From an uncultured Anaeromyxobacter sp. (lineage in GTDB: Bacteria; Myxococcota; Myxococcia; Myxococcales; Anaeromyxobacteraceae): a stretch of 46,250 bases of DNA. A model generated the notes under the pieces. The model searched no databases. It was not told the origin of the DNA and saw nothing but the letters and a program-made list of their open reading frames with translations. Shown in pieces: positions 1 to 11,200 of the stretch (its first letter is position 1; every line of letters begins with the position of its first letter). The stretch spans positions 1 to 46,250 of the forward strand of contig CAIVAR010000095.1 in the NCBI GenBank assembly GCA_903904005.1. The letters are read 5' to 3'. Made by a program: the position numbers and the translations under genes.

Positions 1-392
1 ACCTGCTCGCCGAGTGCGGGGTGGTCTTCCTGGCGGTCCCGGGCCTGGCTCACCTGCGCAGGGGATTCCCTGGATCGCTCGACGGGGCCCCGGTGCTCCT
101 GCCCACCCCGGGCACCGCCCTGCGCCAGGCGCTCGACCCCTGGTTCGAAGCGCACGGCGTGAAGCCCCAGGTGGTCGGCGAGTTCGACGACGGCGCGCTG
201 CTCAAGGCCTTCGGCGCGCGCGGCATGGGGATCTTCGTGGCGCCCACCCTGATCGAGAAGGAGGTCTGCGCCCAGTACGGGGTCGTTGCGGTGGGGCGCA
301 CCGAGGAGGTGCGGGAGCGCTTCCACGCGATCACCGTGGAGCGCCGCCTGCGCCACCCGGCGGTGGCGGCCATCGCGAAAAGCTTAGGTTGA
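1..392 (+). CDS. nhaR: LysR-family regulator, NhaR-like, C-terminal part (cut by window edge)
   Basis: The reading frame is open from the left edge to the TGA at 390-392, so only the last ~130 residues are present and the start lies outside the window. What remains resembles the second half of the effector-binding domain of LysR regulators of the NhaR type. It has the run 'VFLAVP', then a 'GAPVLLPTPGTALRQ' stretch, 'VGEFDDGALLKAFG' and the characteristic end 'GRTEEVRERFHAITVERRL.HPAV'. The DNA-binding helix-turn-helix is not in the window. In enterobacteria NhaR controls a Na+/H+ antiporter in response to sodium; that role is family knowledge, not shown here. The next gene, htpX, follows on the same strand after 97 bp, so a functional link is possible but unproven. 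A LysR regulator is near certain; the NhaR subgroup is likely. Confidence 0.8.
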   Translation, partial: LLAECGVVFLAVPGLAHLRRGFPGSLDGAPVLLPTPGTALRQALDPWFEAHGVKPQVVGEFDDGALLKAFGARGMGIFVAPTLIEKEVCAQYGVVAVGRTEEVRERFHAITVERRLRHPAVAAIAKSLG

Positions 393-489
393 AGCTAATG
401 AACCGTTCGACATTTCGTCATGGCCCCAGGCCGCGGCGTGGCTAGCTTCCTCCTGCCGGCACCGGAACGCCGGACACGGAGGAAGCACG

Positions 490-1380
490 ATGAACCAGCT
501 GAAGACCATCCTTCTCCTCGGCGCCCTCTCGGCCCTCGTGGTCGCGGCGGGCGCCGCCCTCGGGCCCGGGTGGATGTGGGGCTCGCTCGCGATCGCGCTC
601 GGCATGAACCTGTTCGCCTGGTTCTTCTCCGACCGGCTCGTGCTCCGCATGTCCGGGGCCCGCGACGTCTCCCGCGAGGAGGCGCCCGAGCTCCACCGCA
701 TGGTCGAGGAGCTCTCGGCGCGGGCCGGGCTGCCCAGGCCGCGGGTGCTCCTCATCGACGCCCCGCACGCCAACGCCTTCGCCACCGGCCGCAGCCCGGA
801 GCGGGCGGCCGTGGCCGTCACCCGCGGCCTGCTCGAGGTGCTCTCGCCCCGCGAGGTCCGCGGGGTGCTGGCCCACGAGATCGCCCACGTCCAGAACCGC
901 GACGTGCTCGTCGCCACGGTGGCGGCCGGCCTGGCCACCGCGGTCACCCACCTGGCGCACGTCTTCGCCTTCTCCGGCCTGCTCGGGGGGCGCGAGGACG
1001 AGGAGGGCTCCGGCGCCGCCGGCCTGCTCTTCGCCCTGGTCGCGCCCATCGGCGCCACCCTGGTCCAGCTCGGGATCTCCCGCTCGCGGGAGTACCTGGC
1101 CGACGAGGCAGGGGCCCGCCTGTCCGGCGATCCGCTGGCGCTGGCGAGCGCCCTCGAGAAGCTGCACCGGGAGGCCGAGGTTGTCCCCGCCCAGGCCGAG
1201 CCGGCCACCGCCAGCCTCCACATCGTGAACCCGTTCGGAGCGATCGGGGGGCTCACCCGGCTCTTCTCCACCCACCCCCCGGCCGAGGAGCGGATCCGCC
1301 GCCTGCGGTCCCTGGCGCTCGCCACCCCGACGAACCCGCTCATCCGGGGCGCGGCCCCGCGCCGCCCCCAGCACGGCTGA
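490..1380 (+). CDS. htpX: HtpX-type membrane zinc metalloprotease
   Basis: This is a 296-residue peptidase M48B protein, the usual HtpX length. Two hydrophobic segments lie at about residues 5-25 and 28-47. The zinc motif HEIAH is at 129-133, followed by 'VQNRD'. Two more hydrophobic stretches (about 140-165 and 175-197) precede the 'SREYLADEAGA' segment that carries the third zinc-ligand Glu. The C-terminal 'FSTHPPAEERIRRL' is also typical. HtpX degrades damaged or misassembled inner-membrane proteins, with its active site on the cytoplasmic face, as a heat/envelope-stress backup to FtsH. The ATG at 490 has a strong ribosome-binding site (GGAGGAAG) 6-7 nt upstream. A small zinc-ribbon gene follows 26 bp downstream and probably shares the transcript. 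Function is well supported by motif and length. Confidence 0.95.
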   Translation: MNQLKTILLLGALSALVVAAGAALGPGWMWGSLAIALGMNLFAWFFSDRLVLRMSGARDVSREEAPELHRMVEELSARAGLPRPRVLLIDAPHANAFATGRSPERAAVAVTRGLLEVLSPREVRGVLAHEIAHVQNRDVLVATVAAGLATAVTHLAHVFAFSGLLGGREDEEGSGAAGLLFALVAPIGATLVQLGISRSREYLADEAGARLSGDPLALASALEKLHREAEVVPAQAEPATASLHIVNPFGAIGGLTRLFSTHPPAEERIRRLRSLALATPTNPLIRGAAPRRPQHG

Positions 1381-1406
1381 CCAACCCGAAGGAAGGAGAC
1401 GACACC

Positions 1407-1724
1407 ATGGCCGACACGACGACCCTGAAGCCGACCCGCGCGGAGGACGAGTTCTTCGCCCGGGAGGACGCCGAGAAGCGGCGCAAGATCGCGCTCGCGG
1501 CGAAGCAGGAGACCGCCCTCGCCGAGCAGGAGCGGCTCCGCGCCCTCCACCACATGCGCTGCCCCAAGTGCGGGCTGGAGCTCCAGGAGGTGGCCTTCCG
1601 CGGCGTGGACGCAGACCTCTGCTTCGCCTGCGGAGGGGTCTTCCTGGACCGGGGGGAGATCGACCGGATCGCCCGCCCCGACCAGAAGGGGATCATGGAG
1701 GGGCTGCTCGGGCTGCTCCGGTAG
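1407..1724 (+). CDS. Small TFIIB-type zinc-ribbon protein
   Basis: A 105-residue soluble protein. The N-terminal half (residues 8-47) is charged and Ala/Glu/Arg-rich, probably helical or coiled coil. The C-terminal half is a zf-TFIIB ribbon with CPKC at 52-55 and CFAC at 72-75, followed by the family's typical 'GGVFLDRGEID' segment. Such proteins are widespread in bacteria and their function is not established; zinc binding is inferred from the four cysteines. The start at 1407 was chosen because a GGAAGGAG ribosome-binding site sits about 8 nt upstream and the protein then starts just 26 bp after htpX. The frame is open far upstream, but that stretch is only the shadow of htpX. Co-transcription with htpX is likely. 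Confidence 0.85.
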   Translation: MADTTTLKPTRAEDEFFAREDAEKRRKIALAAKQETALAEQERLRALHHMRCPKCGLELQEVAFRGVDADLCFACGGVFLDRGEIDRIARPDQKGIMEGLLGLLR

Positions 1725-1744
1725 CGCCGGTCAGGCGGGGCAGA

Positions 1745-1903
1745 TCAGGCGGCGCGGCGGGGTTCGGAACGGGGCGAGTCCTCGGACGCCTCGGCCTGCC
1801 GCCTCGCCTCGACCCCCGTGTTGCGGCCGAGCATCCATCCGAGCAGCGTGCCGGTGAGCAGGCCGGCCAGCCAGAAGATCGCGAAGTGGGCCCCGGGACT
1901 CAT
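1745..1903 (-). CDS. Small single-pass membrane protein, 52 residues
   Basis: A short frame from ATG (1903-1901) to TGA (1747-1745) encodes 52 residues. A clean membrane segment occupies about residues 7-27 ('HFAIFWLAGLLTGTLLGWML'), followed by a polar, Arg/Glu/Ser-rich tail of about 25 residues. This is the look of a small inner-membrane protein with a cytoplasmic tail, but I recognise no family. No ribosome-binding site precedes the ATG. Instead the AT-rich TATGAAT box at 1918-1912 ends 8 nt before it, so the mRNA may start at or very near the start codon. It lies downstream of the reductase/heme/zinc-ribbon genes on the same strand and may be read with them as well. Coding status rests on composition and hydrophobicity pattern only. 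Confidence 0.55.
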   Translation of the reverse strand: MSPGAHFAIFWLAGLLTGTLLGWMLGRNTGVEARRQAEASEDSPRSEPRRAA

Positions 1904-1911
1904 TGTGAAAT

Positions 1912-1918
1912 ATTCATA
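1912..1918 (-). promoter_or_regulatory. -10-like box (TATGAAT) 8 nt before the start codon of the 52-residue membrane protein
   Basis: On the minus strand, TATGAAT stands out in otherwise GC-rich DNA and ends 8 nt upstream of ATG 1903-1901. No ribosome-binding site lies between them, and no convincing -35 hexamer is visible. It fits a promoter giving a leaderless or near-leaderless mRNA; this is inference from position and composition. Confidence 0.35.
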
Positions 1919-1981
1919 GACAGGATGCGCCGCCGGAAAGAAGCGTTCGATCGGGGAGGGTCCGCCTCGACCCGTTCCGGT

Positions 1982-2221
1982 TCAACCCGCCCGGAAGAGC
2001 ACGTACAGGAAGCCGACCCCCACCAGGGCGGCCACCGCCCAGAACCGCAGGTCGATCCCGGTATTGCTGGAGTCGCGCACATTGCGGGGCCTGCGGGCGC
2101 GCCAGTGGCACTCCCTGCACTCGAAGTACCGTTCCTGCGACCAGGCCCGGAGGAATTGTTCCCGCCGGCCCCGGGGCCGGGACGGGCGAACCCTCAGCGA
2201 GCCGCAAGCCGGGCAGGGCAT
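1982..2221 (-). CDS. Zinc-ribbon protein with C-terminal membrane anchor
   Basis: A 79-residue protein. Cys pairs CPAC (residues 3-6) and CREC (35-38) form a zinc-ribbon-like module separated by an Arg-rich stretch. After a short linker, a single membrane segment covers about residues 58-76 ('LRFWAVAALVGVGFLYVLF'). The topology suggests a ribbon in the cytoplasm anchored by a tail helix. No named family is recognised. The start at 2221 is chosen because it places the first Cys pair at the very N-terminus. A longer in-frame extension exists upstream but would overlap the heme-peptide gene antiphase and looks non-coding. It lies 32 bp downstream of that gene on the same strand, so it is probably the third gene of the reductase cassette. 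Confidence 0.6.
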   Translation of the reverse strand: MPCPACGSLRVRPSRPRGRREQFLRAWSQERYFECRECHWRARRPRNVRDSSNTGIDLRFWAVAALVGVGFLYVLFRAG

Positions 2222-2253
2222 CGGACCGACTCTACACGCCCGGGTGCCTTCCG

Positions 2254-2424
2254 TCAGCGTCCGTGGCAGGTGGCGCAGGTCCCCGCGCCGAAGTTCCGGT
2301 GCGTGGCCGGCCAGGCGCCGTCCGCGCCGCCGGGCGAGCGGACCGCCAGCGCGAACGCCACCGCGCTCGCCACGAAGGCGATGAGCACGAGACGGAGGGC
2401 GGCGGCGACGATGCGATGGGTCAC
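2254..2424 (-). CDS. Membrane-anchored 56-residue monoheme (CXXCH) peptide
   Basis: A short frame from GTG (2424-2422) to TGA (2256-2254) encodes 56 residues. Residues 5-28 are strongly hydrophobic ('IVAAALRLVLIAFVASAVAF'), acting as an uncleaved signal anchor. A polar stretch of about 20 residues follows, and the protein ends with a c-type heme attachment motif: Cys50-Ala-Thr-Cys53-His54, then Gly-Arg-stop. With the N-terminus inside, the motif would face the periplasm, where cytochrome c maturation takes place. No distal Met ligand is evident, so the sixth ligand would come from His42 or another protein. It begins 6 nt after the stop of the flavocytochrome reductase gene, suggesting translational coupling and a shared electron path. 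Heme attachment is inferred from the motif alone. Confidence 0.6.
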   Translation of the reverse strand: MTHRIVAAALRLVLIAFVASAVAFALAVRSPGGADGAWPATHRNFGAGTCATCHGR

Positions 2425-2430
2425 GGGGCC

Positions 2431-3762
2431 TCAGACCATGTCGAACCGCTCGGTGTGGATCCGCCCGGCGGGGATGCCGAGGGAGGGAAGGATTCGCTCC
2501 ATGGCGTCCATGAGCGGCGCCGGGCCGCACACGAAGTACTGGAACCGCCGGTGCTCGTGGGGCAGGTGGCGCCGGAGCACCCCCTCGTCGATCAATCCCG
2601 CCTCGCCGGCCCAGCCCTCGGGCGGATGCTCGAGCACCCGGACCACGGTGAGGTCGAGCCGGGCCCGGAGCGCGTCGATCCGTTCACAGAGCGTCAAGTC
2701 CGACTCGACGTGCGCGCCGTGGAAGAGCACCACCGGCCGCCGGTCCTCCCGGTCGGCGAGCGTCTCCACCATGGAGACGAGCGGCGTCACCCCCACGCCG
2801 CCGCCCACGAGGACGTAGCCCGGCCCCTCTTCCCGGTCGGGCGTGAAGACGCCGTACGGGCCGTCCACCCAGACCCGATCGCCGGGACGGAGTCCGGGAA
2901 CGACCCGTCCCGACCAGTCACCCAGGTTGCGGATGGTGAAGGCGATGGACCCGCCCGGGGCCACCTCGCCGCTCGAGGACATCGAGATCGGGTGCTGCTC
3001 GCGGTGAAAGGGGGTCCGGCCGGTGTTGAGCCAGCAGAACTGGCCGGGCTGGAAGGAGAAGCCGGGGTGCCCCACCGGGCCCAGGCGGACCGTGAACGCG
3101 GCGCCCCGCTCCCCATCGTTCGAGAGGACCGTCCAGGGTCGGCGCAGCATCGCGAGCGGACGCAGCACCCGGAAGCGGAGGATCACGCCGAGGAAGAGGG
3201 CCAGGTAGACCAGGCCCACCACCCGCATCGGCATCGAGGCGGCGAACCGGCCCAGCGACGCCACGTGGAGGACGCCGAGCCCCACGATCACGACGGCCAG
3301 GATCCCGTGGAGGAGCTGCCAGGTCTCGAAGCGGAGGTGCAGGCGGCGCCGCCCGATCGAGATCCCGACCAGGAGGAGGGTGGACCCCGCGGCGAGCGTT
3401 CCGACCCGGATCGGCCAGGGAACGCCCGGGCCGAGCCCGAGGATGGCGAGCGGGTAGCCGCGGGTCGAGAGCAGGAGGACCACGTGGGCGAGGGCGAGGA
3501 CCAGTGCCGCGAGCCCCGCCTCCCGGTGGAACTGGAGGAGCGCGTCGAGCCCGAAGGCGCCGGTCGCCTCGTCGGTGCGGGAGACCAGCGCCATCTCGAG
3601 CGCGAGCATGGTGAGCGCCAGGTAGCCGAGGCCGTCGGCCAGGTCCACGACCGGGGTGCCCGACCCGCTCCGCGGGACCGAGAGGGCGCCCACGAGGAGG
3701 GGGAAGGTCACCAGGAACGCGTAGAGGCCGAACCAGAAGATGCCGCGGACGATGAGCTGCAT
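2431..3762 (-). CDS. Ferric-reductase-like transmembrane flavocytochrome (FAD/NAD(P)H)
   Basis: A 443-residue protein with the layout of the FRE/NOX ferric reductase family. Residues ~1-200 hold about six membrane helices with two bis-histidine pairs (His79/His93 and His152/His166), each spaced as for heme b. An FAD-binding domain follows (~210-310, with the 'HPIS' motif at 257-260 and 'GPYGVF'), then an NAD(P)-binding domain ('GGGVGVTP' at 320-327, 'FVCGP' near the end). It would carry electrons from cytoplasmic NAD(P)H through FAD and two hemes across the inner membrane to an outside acceptor. The acceptor (iron, oxygen or a heme protein) cannot be read from sequence. I prefer the ATG at 3762, 18 codons inside the longest frame, because the first helix then begins normally and a G-rich Shine-Dalgarno precedes it. 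A CXXCH peptide gene follows directly. Confidence 0.85.
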   Translation of the reverse strand: MQLIVRGIFWFGLYAFLVTFPLLVGALSVPRSGSGTPVVDLADGLGYLALTMLALEMALVSRTDEATGAFGLDALLQFHREAGLAALVLALAHVVLLLSTRGYPLAILGLGPGVPWPIRVGTLAAGSTLLLVGISIGRRRLHLRFETWQLLHGILAVVIVGLGVLHVASLGRFAASMPMRVVGLVYLALFLGVILRFRVLRPLAMLRRPWTVLSNDGERGAAFTVRLGPVGHPGFSFQPGQFCWLNTGRTPFHREQHPISMSSSGEVAPGGSIAFTIRNLGDWSGRVVPGLRPGDRVWVDGPYGVFTPDREEGPGYVLVGGGVGVTPLVSMVETLADREDRRPVVLFHGAHVESDLTLCERIDALRARLDLTVVRVLEHPPEGWAGEAGLIDEGVLRRHLPHEHRRFQYFVCGPAPLMDAMERILPSLGIPAGRIHTERFDMV

Positions 3763-3869
3763 GGCGCTGCCCCCACGATACCCCCGGCGGAGCGGGAGGG
3801 ACATCGATCCGGACATCGAAGTCGCGGCGCCCGCCCCGCCTGCTAGGCTCGGCGCCGGAGGAACGACCC

Positions 3870-4559
3870 GTGAAGAAGCCGAGCGCCTCGCTGCTCCTCG
3901 CCGGACTGCTCGCCTGCGCCGCCGGCCCGGCCGGGGCCCAGTCGTACACGCGCCAGGGCTACGTCGAGCCGTCGGCGAAGACCTTCGAGCTCACCCCGTA
4001 CGGCGGGCTCTTCTGGAGCACGCGGGTGAACGGCTCGAGCGGCACCCTGGCCTTCGACGCGGCGCCCGAGGCGGGGATCGTCCTCGGCATCCCGCTCGAC
4101 TGGAAGTCGCAGCTCGAGCTGGTCTACCTCTTCGCCCGTCCCCAGGCCCGCTTCGCCTCGACCAGCGCCTTCTACGCGAGCAGCCCCGCCTTCCCGGTGA
4201 CCACCCAGTACCTCCAGCTGGGCGGCGTGACCACCTTCGACCAGGGGACGATCGAGCCCTTCCTGGCGGGTGGGCTGGGGCTCGCCTGGTTCAGCCCGGG
4301 GAGCGTCGAGCCGACCGGGGCCGGGATGGCGACGATCCAGCCCCAGGACACCTGGCTCTTCGCCTTCCACCTCGGCGGCGGGATGAAGTGGTGGATCTCC
4401 GAGGTGATCGGGCTCCGCCTCGAGGCCCGGTTCCTGATGCCGGTGCTGTTCAGCTCCGGCGCCTTCCTCTCCGGCCCGAACGGCGCGGCGTTCCAGGTCA
4501 GCGCAGGCATCCCCGTCGTCCAGGGGGATGTCACGGTGGGGCTCGTGATCTCGCCGTAG
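3870..4559 (+). CDS. Outer-membrane beta-barrel protein (small, OmpA/OmpW-like size)
   Basis: A 229-residue exported protein starting at a GTG with a strong GGAGGA site (3857-3862) upstream. The first ~24 residues form a cleavable signal peptide (KK, a Leu/Ala core, cleavage near 'AGAQS'). The rest alternates polar and hydrophobic residues with many Gly and aromatic residues, as in 8-stranded barrels. Recognisable strands include 'ELTPYGGLFWST', 'SQLELVYLFARP' and 'EPFLAGGLGLAWF', and it ends with a 'VTVGLVISP' strand. It probably sits in the outer membrane, with unknown cargo or role. It is divergent from the reductase gene (about 107 bp between starts) and converges on the lipoprotein gene, with only 5 bp between the stops. 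Confidence 0.75.
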   Translation: MKKPSASLLLAGLLACAAGPAGAQSYTRQGYVEPSAKTFELTPYGGLFWSTRVNGSSGTLAFDAAPEAGIVLGIPLDWKSQLELVYLFARPQARFASTSAFYASSPAFPVTTQYLQLGGVTTFDQGTIEPFLAGGLGLAWFSPGSVEPTGAGMATIQPQDTWLFAFHLGGGMKWWISEVIGLRLEARFLMPVLFSSGAFLSGPNGAAFQVSAGIPVVQGDVTVGLVISP

Positions 4560-4564
4560 GCGGG

Positions 4565-5140
4565 CTACCGCAGGAGCGCGGCCAGGAGTGCCAGCGCAGT
4601 CTGGGGCATGGGCGCGTCGTTGGTGATGGCGGAGCCCTTGAGTGTGAGCATGCCGGCGGGACCGTCGTACTGCCCGGTCCCCTGGCGCGACAGGTCGAAG
4701 GTGTTGCGTCCGGCGCCGCCCTTCACCCGCGTGATCGTGAGCTCGAAGCGCACCGGGGCGTCGAAGACCATGCCGGTGACCCAGGTCCCGGCGCCGTGAC
4801 GCTCGATCGCGAGGTCGATGCCCGACCCGACGATCTGTCCGAGCGAGGTGGAGAGGGTCACCGGCCGGCCGAAGAAGGTGCCGGTCCACATCCCGTCCGG
4901 GCGCCGGGCGATCTTGACGTCGGGGCCGTCGACGAGCCAGGCGTCGAAGCGGGCGCGGCGCGGGGTCTGCGCCTGTCCGATGTCGGCCCAGAGCACCTCG
5001 CCTCCGGGGCCGGGGTACTGGCCGGGCTTGCCGGGCGGGACGGCCGACATCGGGACCGGGACGGTGGGCTGGGACGCCGAGTCGAGCGTGGCGCACCCGG
5101 CCACGAGGAGGACGAGAAGGAGGGAGGCCGCGGTCTTCAT
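4565..5140 (-). CDS. Lipoprotein of unknown function
   Basis: A 191-residue protein with a type II signal peptide: a Lys-containing start, a Leu/Val core and the lipobox 'LLVAGC', placing the lipidated Cys at about residue 16. The mature part begins with a Pro/Ser/Thr-rich linker, then a globular region rich in short beta-like segments ('MWTGTFFGRPVTLSTSL', 'WVTGMVFDAPVRFELTITR'). I recognise no family. The start at 5140 is fixed by the signal peptide; longer frames upstream are not coding-like. No ribosome-binding site lies close to this ATG (a GGAGGG is about 18 nt away), and the box TATCGT ends 6 nt before it, so it may be translated from a leaderless mRNA. It is divergent from the hybrid histidine kinase, with 139 bp between starts. 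Confidence 0.7.
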   Translation of the reverse strand: MKTAASLLLVLLVAGCATLDSASQPTVPVPMSAVPPGKPGQYPGPGGEVLWADIGQAQTPRRARFDAWLVDGPDVKIARRPDGMWTGTFFGRPVTLSTSLGQIVGSGIDLAIERHGAGTWVTGMVFDAPVRFELTITRVKGGAGRNTFDLSRQGTGQYDGPAGMLTLKGSAITNDAPMPQTALALLAALLR

Positions 5141-5146
5141 CGGCGC

Positions 5147-5152
5147 ACGATA
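5147..5152 (-). promoter_or_regulatory. -10-like box (TATCGT) 6 nt before the lipoprotein start codon
   Basis: On the minus strand TATCGT ends 6 nt before ATG 5140-5138. The only purine-rich ribosome-binding-like sequence is too far upstream to serve that ATG. This fits a promoter whose transcript begins at the start codon; no -35 is evident. The remaining sequence up to the kinase start at 5280 shows nothing else I can name. Confidence 0.3.
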
Positions 5153-5279
5153 CGGTGCCCTCCACGCCGGCGGAAGGCCCGGGCGGGTCTCCCTTCGGCG
5201 TGGGACAGACCCACCAAGGGCACCGGGAGCCCTGCAGGGCGTGACATCATTGCCCGGAGGCTGCTTCCCGGGAGTGGCA

Positions 5280-8204
<2,925 letters not shown>

Positions 8205-8222
8205 CGGTTCCTCGCGTTCTCG

Positions 8223-11200
8223 TCAGGCCAGCACGGCGACCAGGTCGTCCTTCTCGACCTTGTCCCCTTCCTTGACCCGGACCTCGATCACGGTCGCGTC
8301 CCCCTTCAGCTTGACGTTGGTCTCCATCTTCATGGCCTCGGTGACGAAGAGCACGTCCCCGCCGCGGACCTTGTCCCCCGGCATGACGTTCACCTTGAGC
8401 ACCTTGCCCGGCATGGGGGCCCCCACGTGCTTGGGGTTCAGGCGATCGGCCTTCGGGCGGGCCGCCGTCGTCGTGGTCGCGGCCTGGTCCCGGACCGTCA
8501 CCGCGCGGGCCTCCCCGTTCAGCTCGAAGTAGACGCTGCGCGTCCCGTCGGCCTGGAGGCTGCCCACCGCGTTGAGCTTGATGATGAGGGTCTTGCCCGG
8601 CTCGATCTCGACCGAGGTCTCCTGCCCCGGGTCGAGGCCGTAGAGGAAGGTCGGGGTCGGGATGACCGAGGTGTCGGAGTAGTCGTCGAGGTGGCGGCGG
8701 AACTCGGGGTAGACGCCGGGGTAGAGGAGCCACGAGACGAGCCCCTTGTCGTCCACCGGGCCGCCCACCCGCTCCACCGCCTTCTTCCGCTCGGCCTCCA
8801 GGTCGGCCGGCTCGAGCAGTTCGCCGGGGCGGCAGTGGATGGGCTCCTGCCCCTTCAGCACCACCTCCTGGAGCCGCTTCGGGAAACCGCCGGGCGGCTG
8901 CCCCAGCATGCCCTTCATGAGCCCGACCACCGACTCGGGGAAGGCCAGATCCTCGCCGCGGGCCAGCACGTCCTCGGGCTCGAGGTCGTTCTTCACCAGG
9001 AAGAGCGCCATGTCGCCCACCACCTTGGAGGTGGGCGTCACCTTGATGATGTCCCCGAAGAGGATGTTCACCTTCCGGTACATGGCCTTGCACTCCTCCC
9101 ACCGGTCGAGGAGCCCCAGCCCGGCCACCTGGGGCCGGTAGTTCGAGTACTGGCCGCCGGGGATCTCGTGCCAGTAGACCTCGGCCGTGCCGCTGCGGAG
9201 CCCCGACTCGAAGGGCGCGTACCACTCGCGGACCCCCTCCCAGTAGTCGGCGAGCCGCTGCAGTCCCGGGCCGTCGAGGCCGGGGTCGCGCTCGGTCCCG
9301 GCGAGCGCCGCGCACAGCGAGTTCAGGTTGGGCTGGGCGGTGAGGCCGGAGAGCGAGGAGAGGGCCGCGTCCACCACGTCGACCCCGGCCGCGGCCGCCT
9401 CGAGCACCGTGGCCGAGGCCACGGCCGAGGTGTCGTGGGTGTGGAAGTGGACCGGGATGCGCACCTCGCCCTTGAGCGCGGTGAAGAGCTTGCGGGCCGC
9501 CATGGGCTTCATGAGCCCCGCCATGTCCTTCACGGCGAGGAAATGGGCGCCCATGCGCTCCAGCTCCCGGGCCAGCGACACGTAGTAGGTGAGCGGGTAC
9601 TTGTCCCGCTTCGGGTCGGTGATGTCGCCCGTGTAGCACATGGCGGCCTCGCAGACCTTCCCGCTGCGGCGCACCGCCTCCATGGCCACGGTCATGCTCT
9701 TCGTCCAGTTGAGGGCGTCGAAGACCCGGAAGACGTCGACCCCGCTGGCCGCCGCCTCCTCGACGAAGCGCTCCACCACGTTGTCGGGGTAGTTGGTGTA
9801 GCCGACGGCGTTGGAGCCGCGCAGCAGCATCTGGAAGAGGACGTTGGGGATGGCCTCGCGCAGCCGGTGGAGGCGCGTCCAGGGGTCCTCGCGGAGGAAG
9901 CGCATGGCCACGTCGAAGGTGGCCCCGCCCCACAGCTCCAGGCTGAAGAGCCCGGCCCCCAGCCGCGCCGTGGCCGGGGCGATGCGCAGGAGGTCGTGGC
10001 TGCGCACCCGGGTGGCGAGCAGCGACTGGTGGGCGTCGCGCATCGTGGTGTCGGTGAAGAGGAGCTTCTTCTGGTCCTTGGCCCAGGCGGCGAGCCCCTC
10101 CGGCCCGCGGGCGAGCAGCAGGTCGCGGGTGCCCTGCGGGGGCGGCGAGGCCAGGTCGACCTTCGGGACCGGCGCCTCGCGCAGCTCGCTGGGGCGCAGG
10201 GGCTTGGCCACGCCGGGCGAGCCGTTCACCACCACCTCGCCGATCCAGGAGAGGAGCTTGGAGCCGCGGTCCTGCTTGCGGGAGGCCACCAGCAGCTCGG
10301 GGTGGCGGTCGATGAAGGAGGTGTCGGCGCTGCCGTCCAGGAAGGCCGGGTGGGTGACCACCTTCTCCAGGAACGGGATGTTGGTCTTCACCCCGCGGAT
10401 GCGGAACTCCTGCAGGCTGCGGTGCATGATGCGCGCCGCCTCCTGGAAGGAGAGGCCCCAGGCGCATACCTTCACCAGGAGTGAATCGTAGTGCGGGGTG
10501 ATCTGGGCCCCGGTGAAGCCGTTGCCGGCGTCGAGCCGGACCCCGGCGCCGCCGGCGGTCCGGTAGGCCTTGATGGTCCCGAAGTCGGGGGCGAAGCCGT
10601 TCTGGGGATCCTCGGTGGTGACGCGGCACTGGATGGCGAAGCCGCGCATCTGGATGTCGGCCTGGGAGCCGAGGCCGACCTCGGGATCGGCGAGCCGGTA
10701 CCCCTGGGCCACCAGGATCTGGGCCTGGACCAGGTTGCGGCCGGTGATCATCTCGGTGACGGTGTGCTCCACCTGGATGCGCGGGTTCACCTCGATGAAG
10801 TAGTGGCGCCCGTCGCCGTCGAGGAGGAACTCGATGGTCCCGGCGTTGCGGTAGGAGACCAGCCGGCAGATGCGCAGCGCGTCCTCGCAGAGCGCGGCCC
10901 GCTGCTCCGGCGAGAGCGCCATGGACGGGGCGAACTCCACCACCTTCTGGTGGCGCCGCTGCACCGAGCAGTCGCGCTCGAAGAAGTGGACCAGGCCCCC
11001 GTGGGCGTCGCCGAGCACCTGGACCTCGAGGTGCTTGGGGTTCTCGACGTAGCGCTCCAGGAAGACGGCCGGGTTGCCGAAGGAGGCCTGGGCCTCGCTG
11101 CGGGCCGAGACGAGCCCCTCGAGCAGCTCCTTCTGGCTGCGCGCCACCCGCATGCCGCGCCCGCCGCCGCCGGCCGCGGCCTTCACGATGATGGGGTAGC

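Noticed and set aside
2105-2120. TGGCAC...TGCAC as a second sigma-54 promoter
   Set aside because: The GG-to-GC spacing is two bases short and it lies within the zinc-ribbon gene.
2263-3846. Long open frame opposite the reductase gene, and many similar long frames opposite pyc, glgX, liv and paaK genes
   Set aside because: Such frames are expected in very GC-rich DNA; their products are Arg/Pro/Gly/Ala/His-rich with no family motifs, while the other strand encodes recognisable proteins.
4818-5279. A 154-codon upstream extension of the hybrid histidine kinase
   Set aside because: It overlaps the lipoprotein gene antisense, lacks hydrophobic or domain features, and the ATG at 5280 has its own ribosome-binding site just before TM1.
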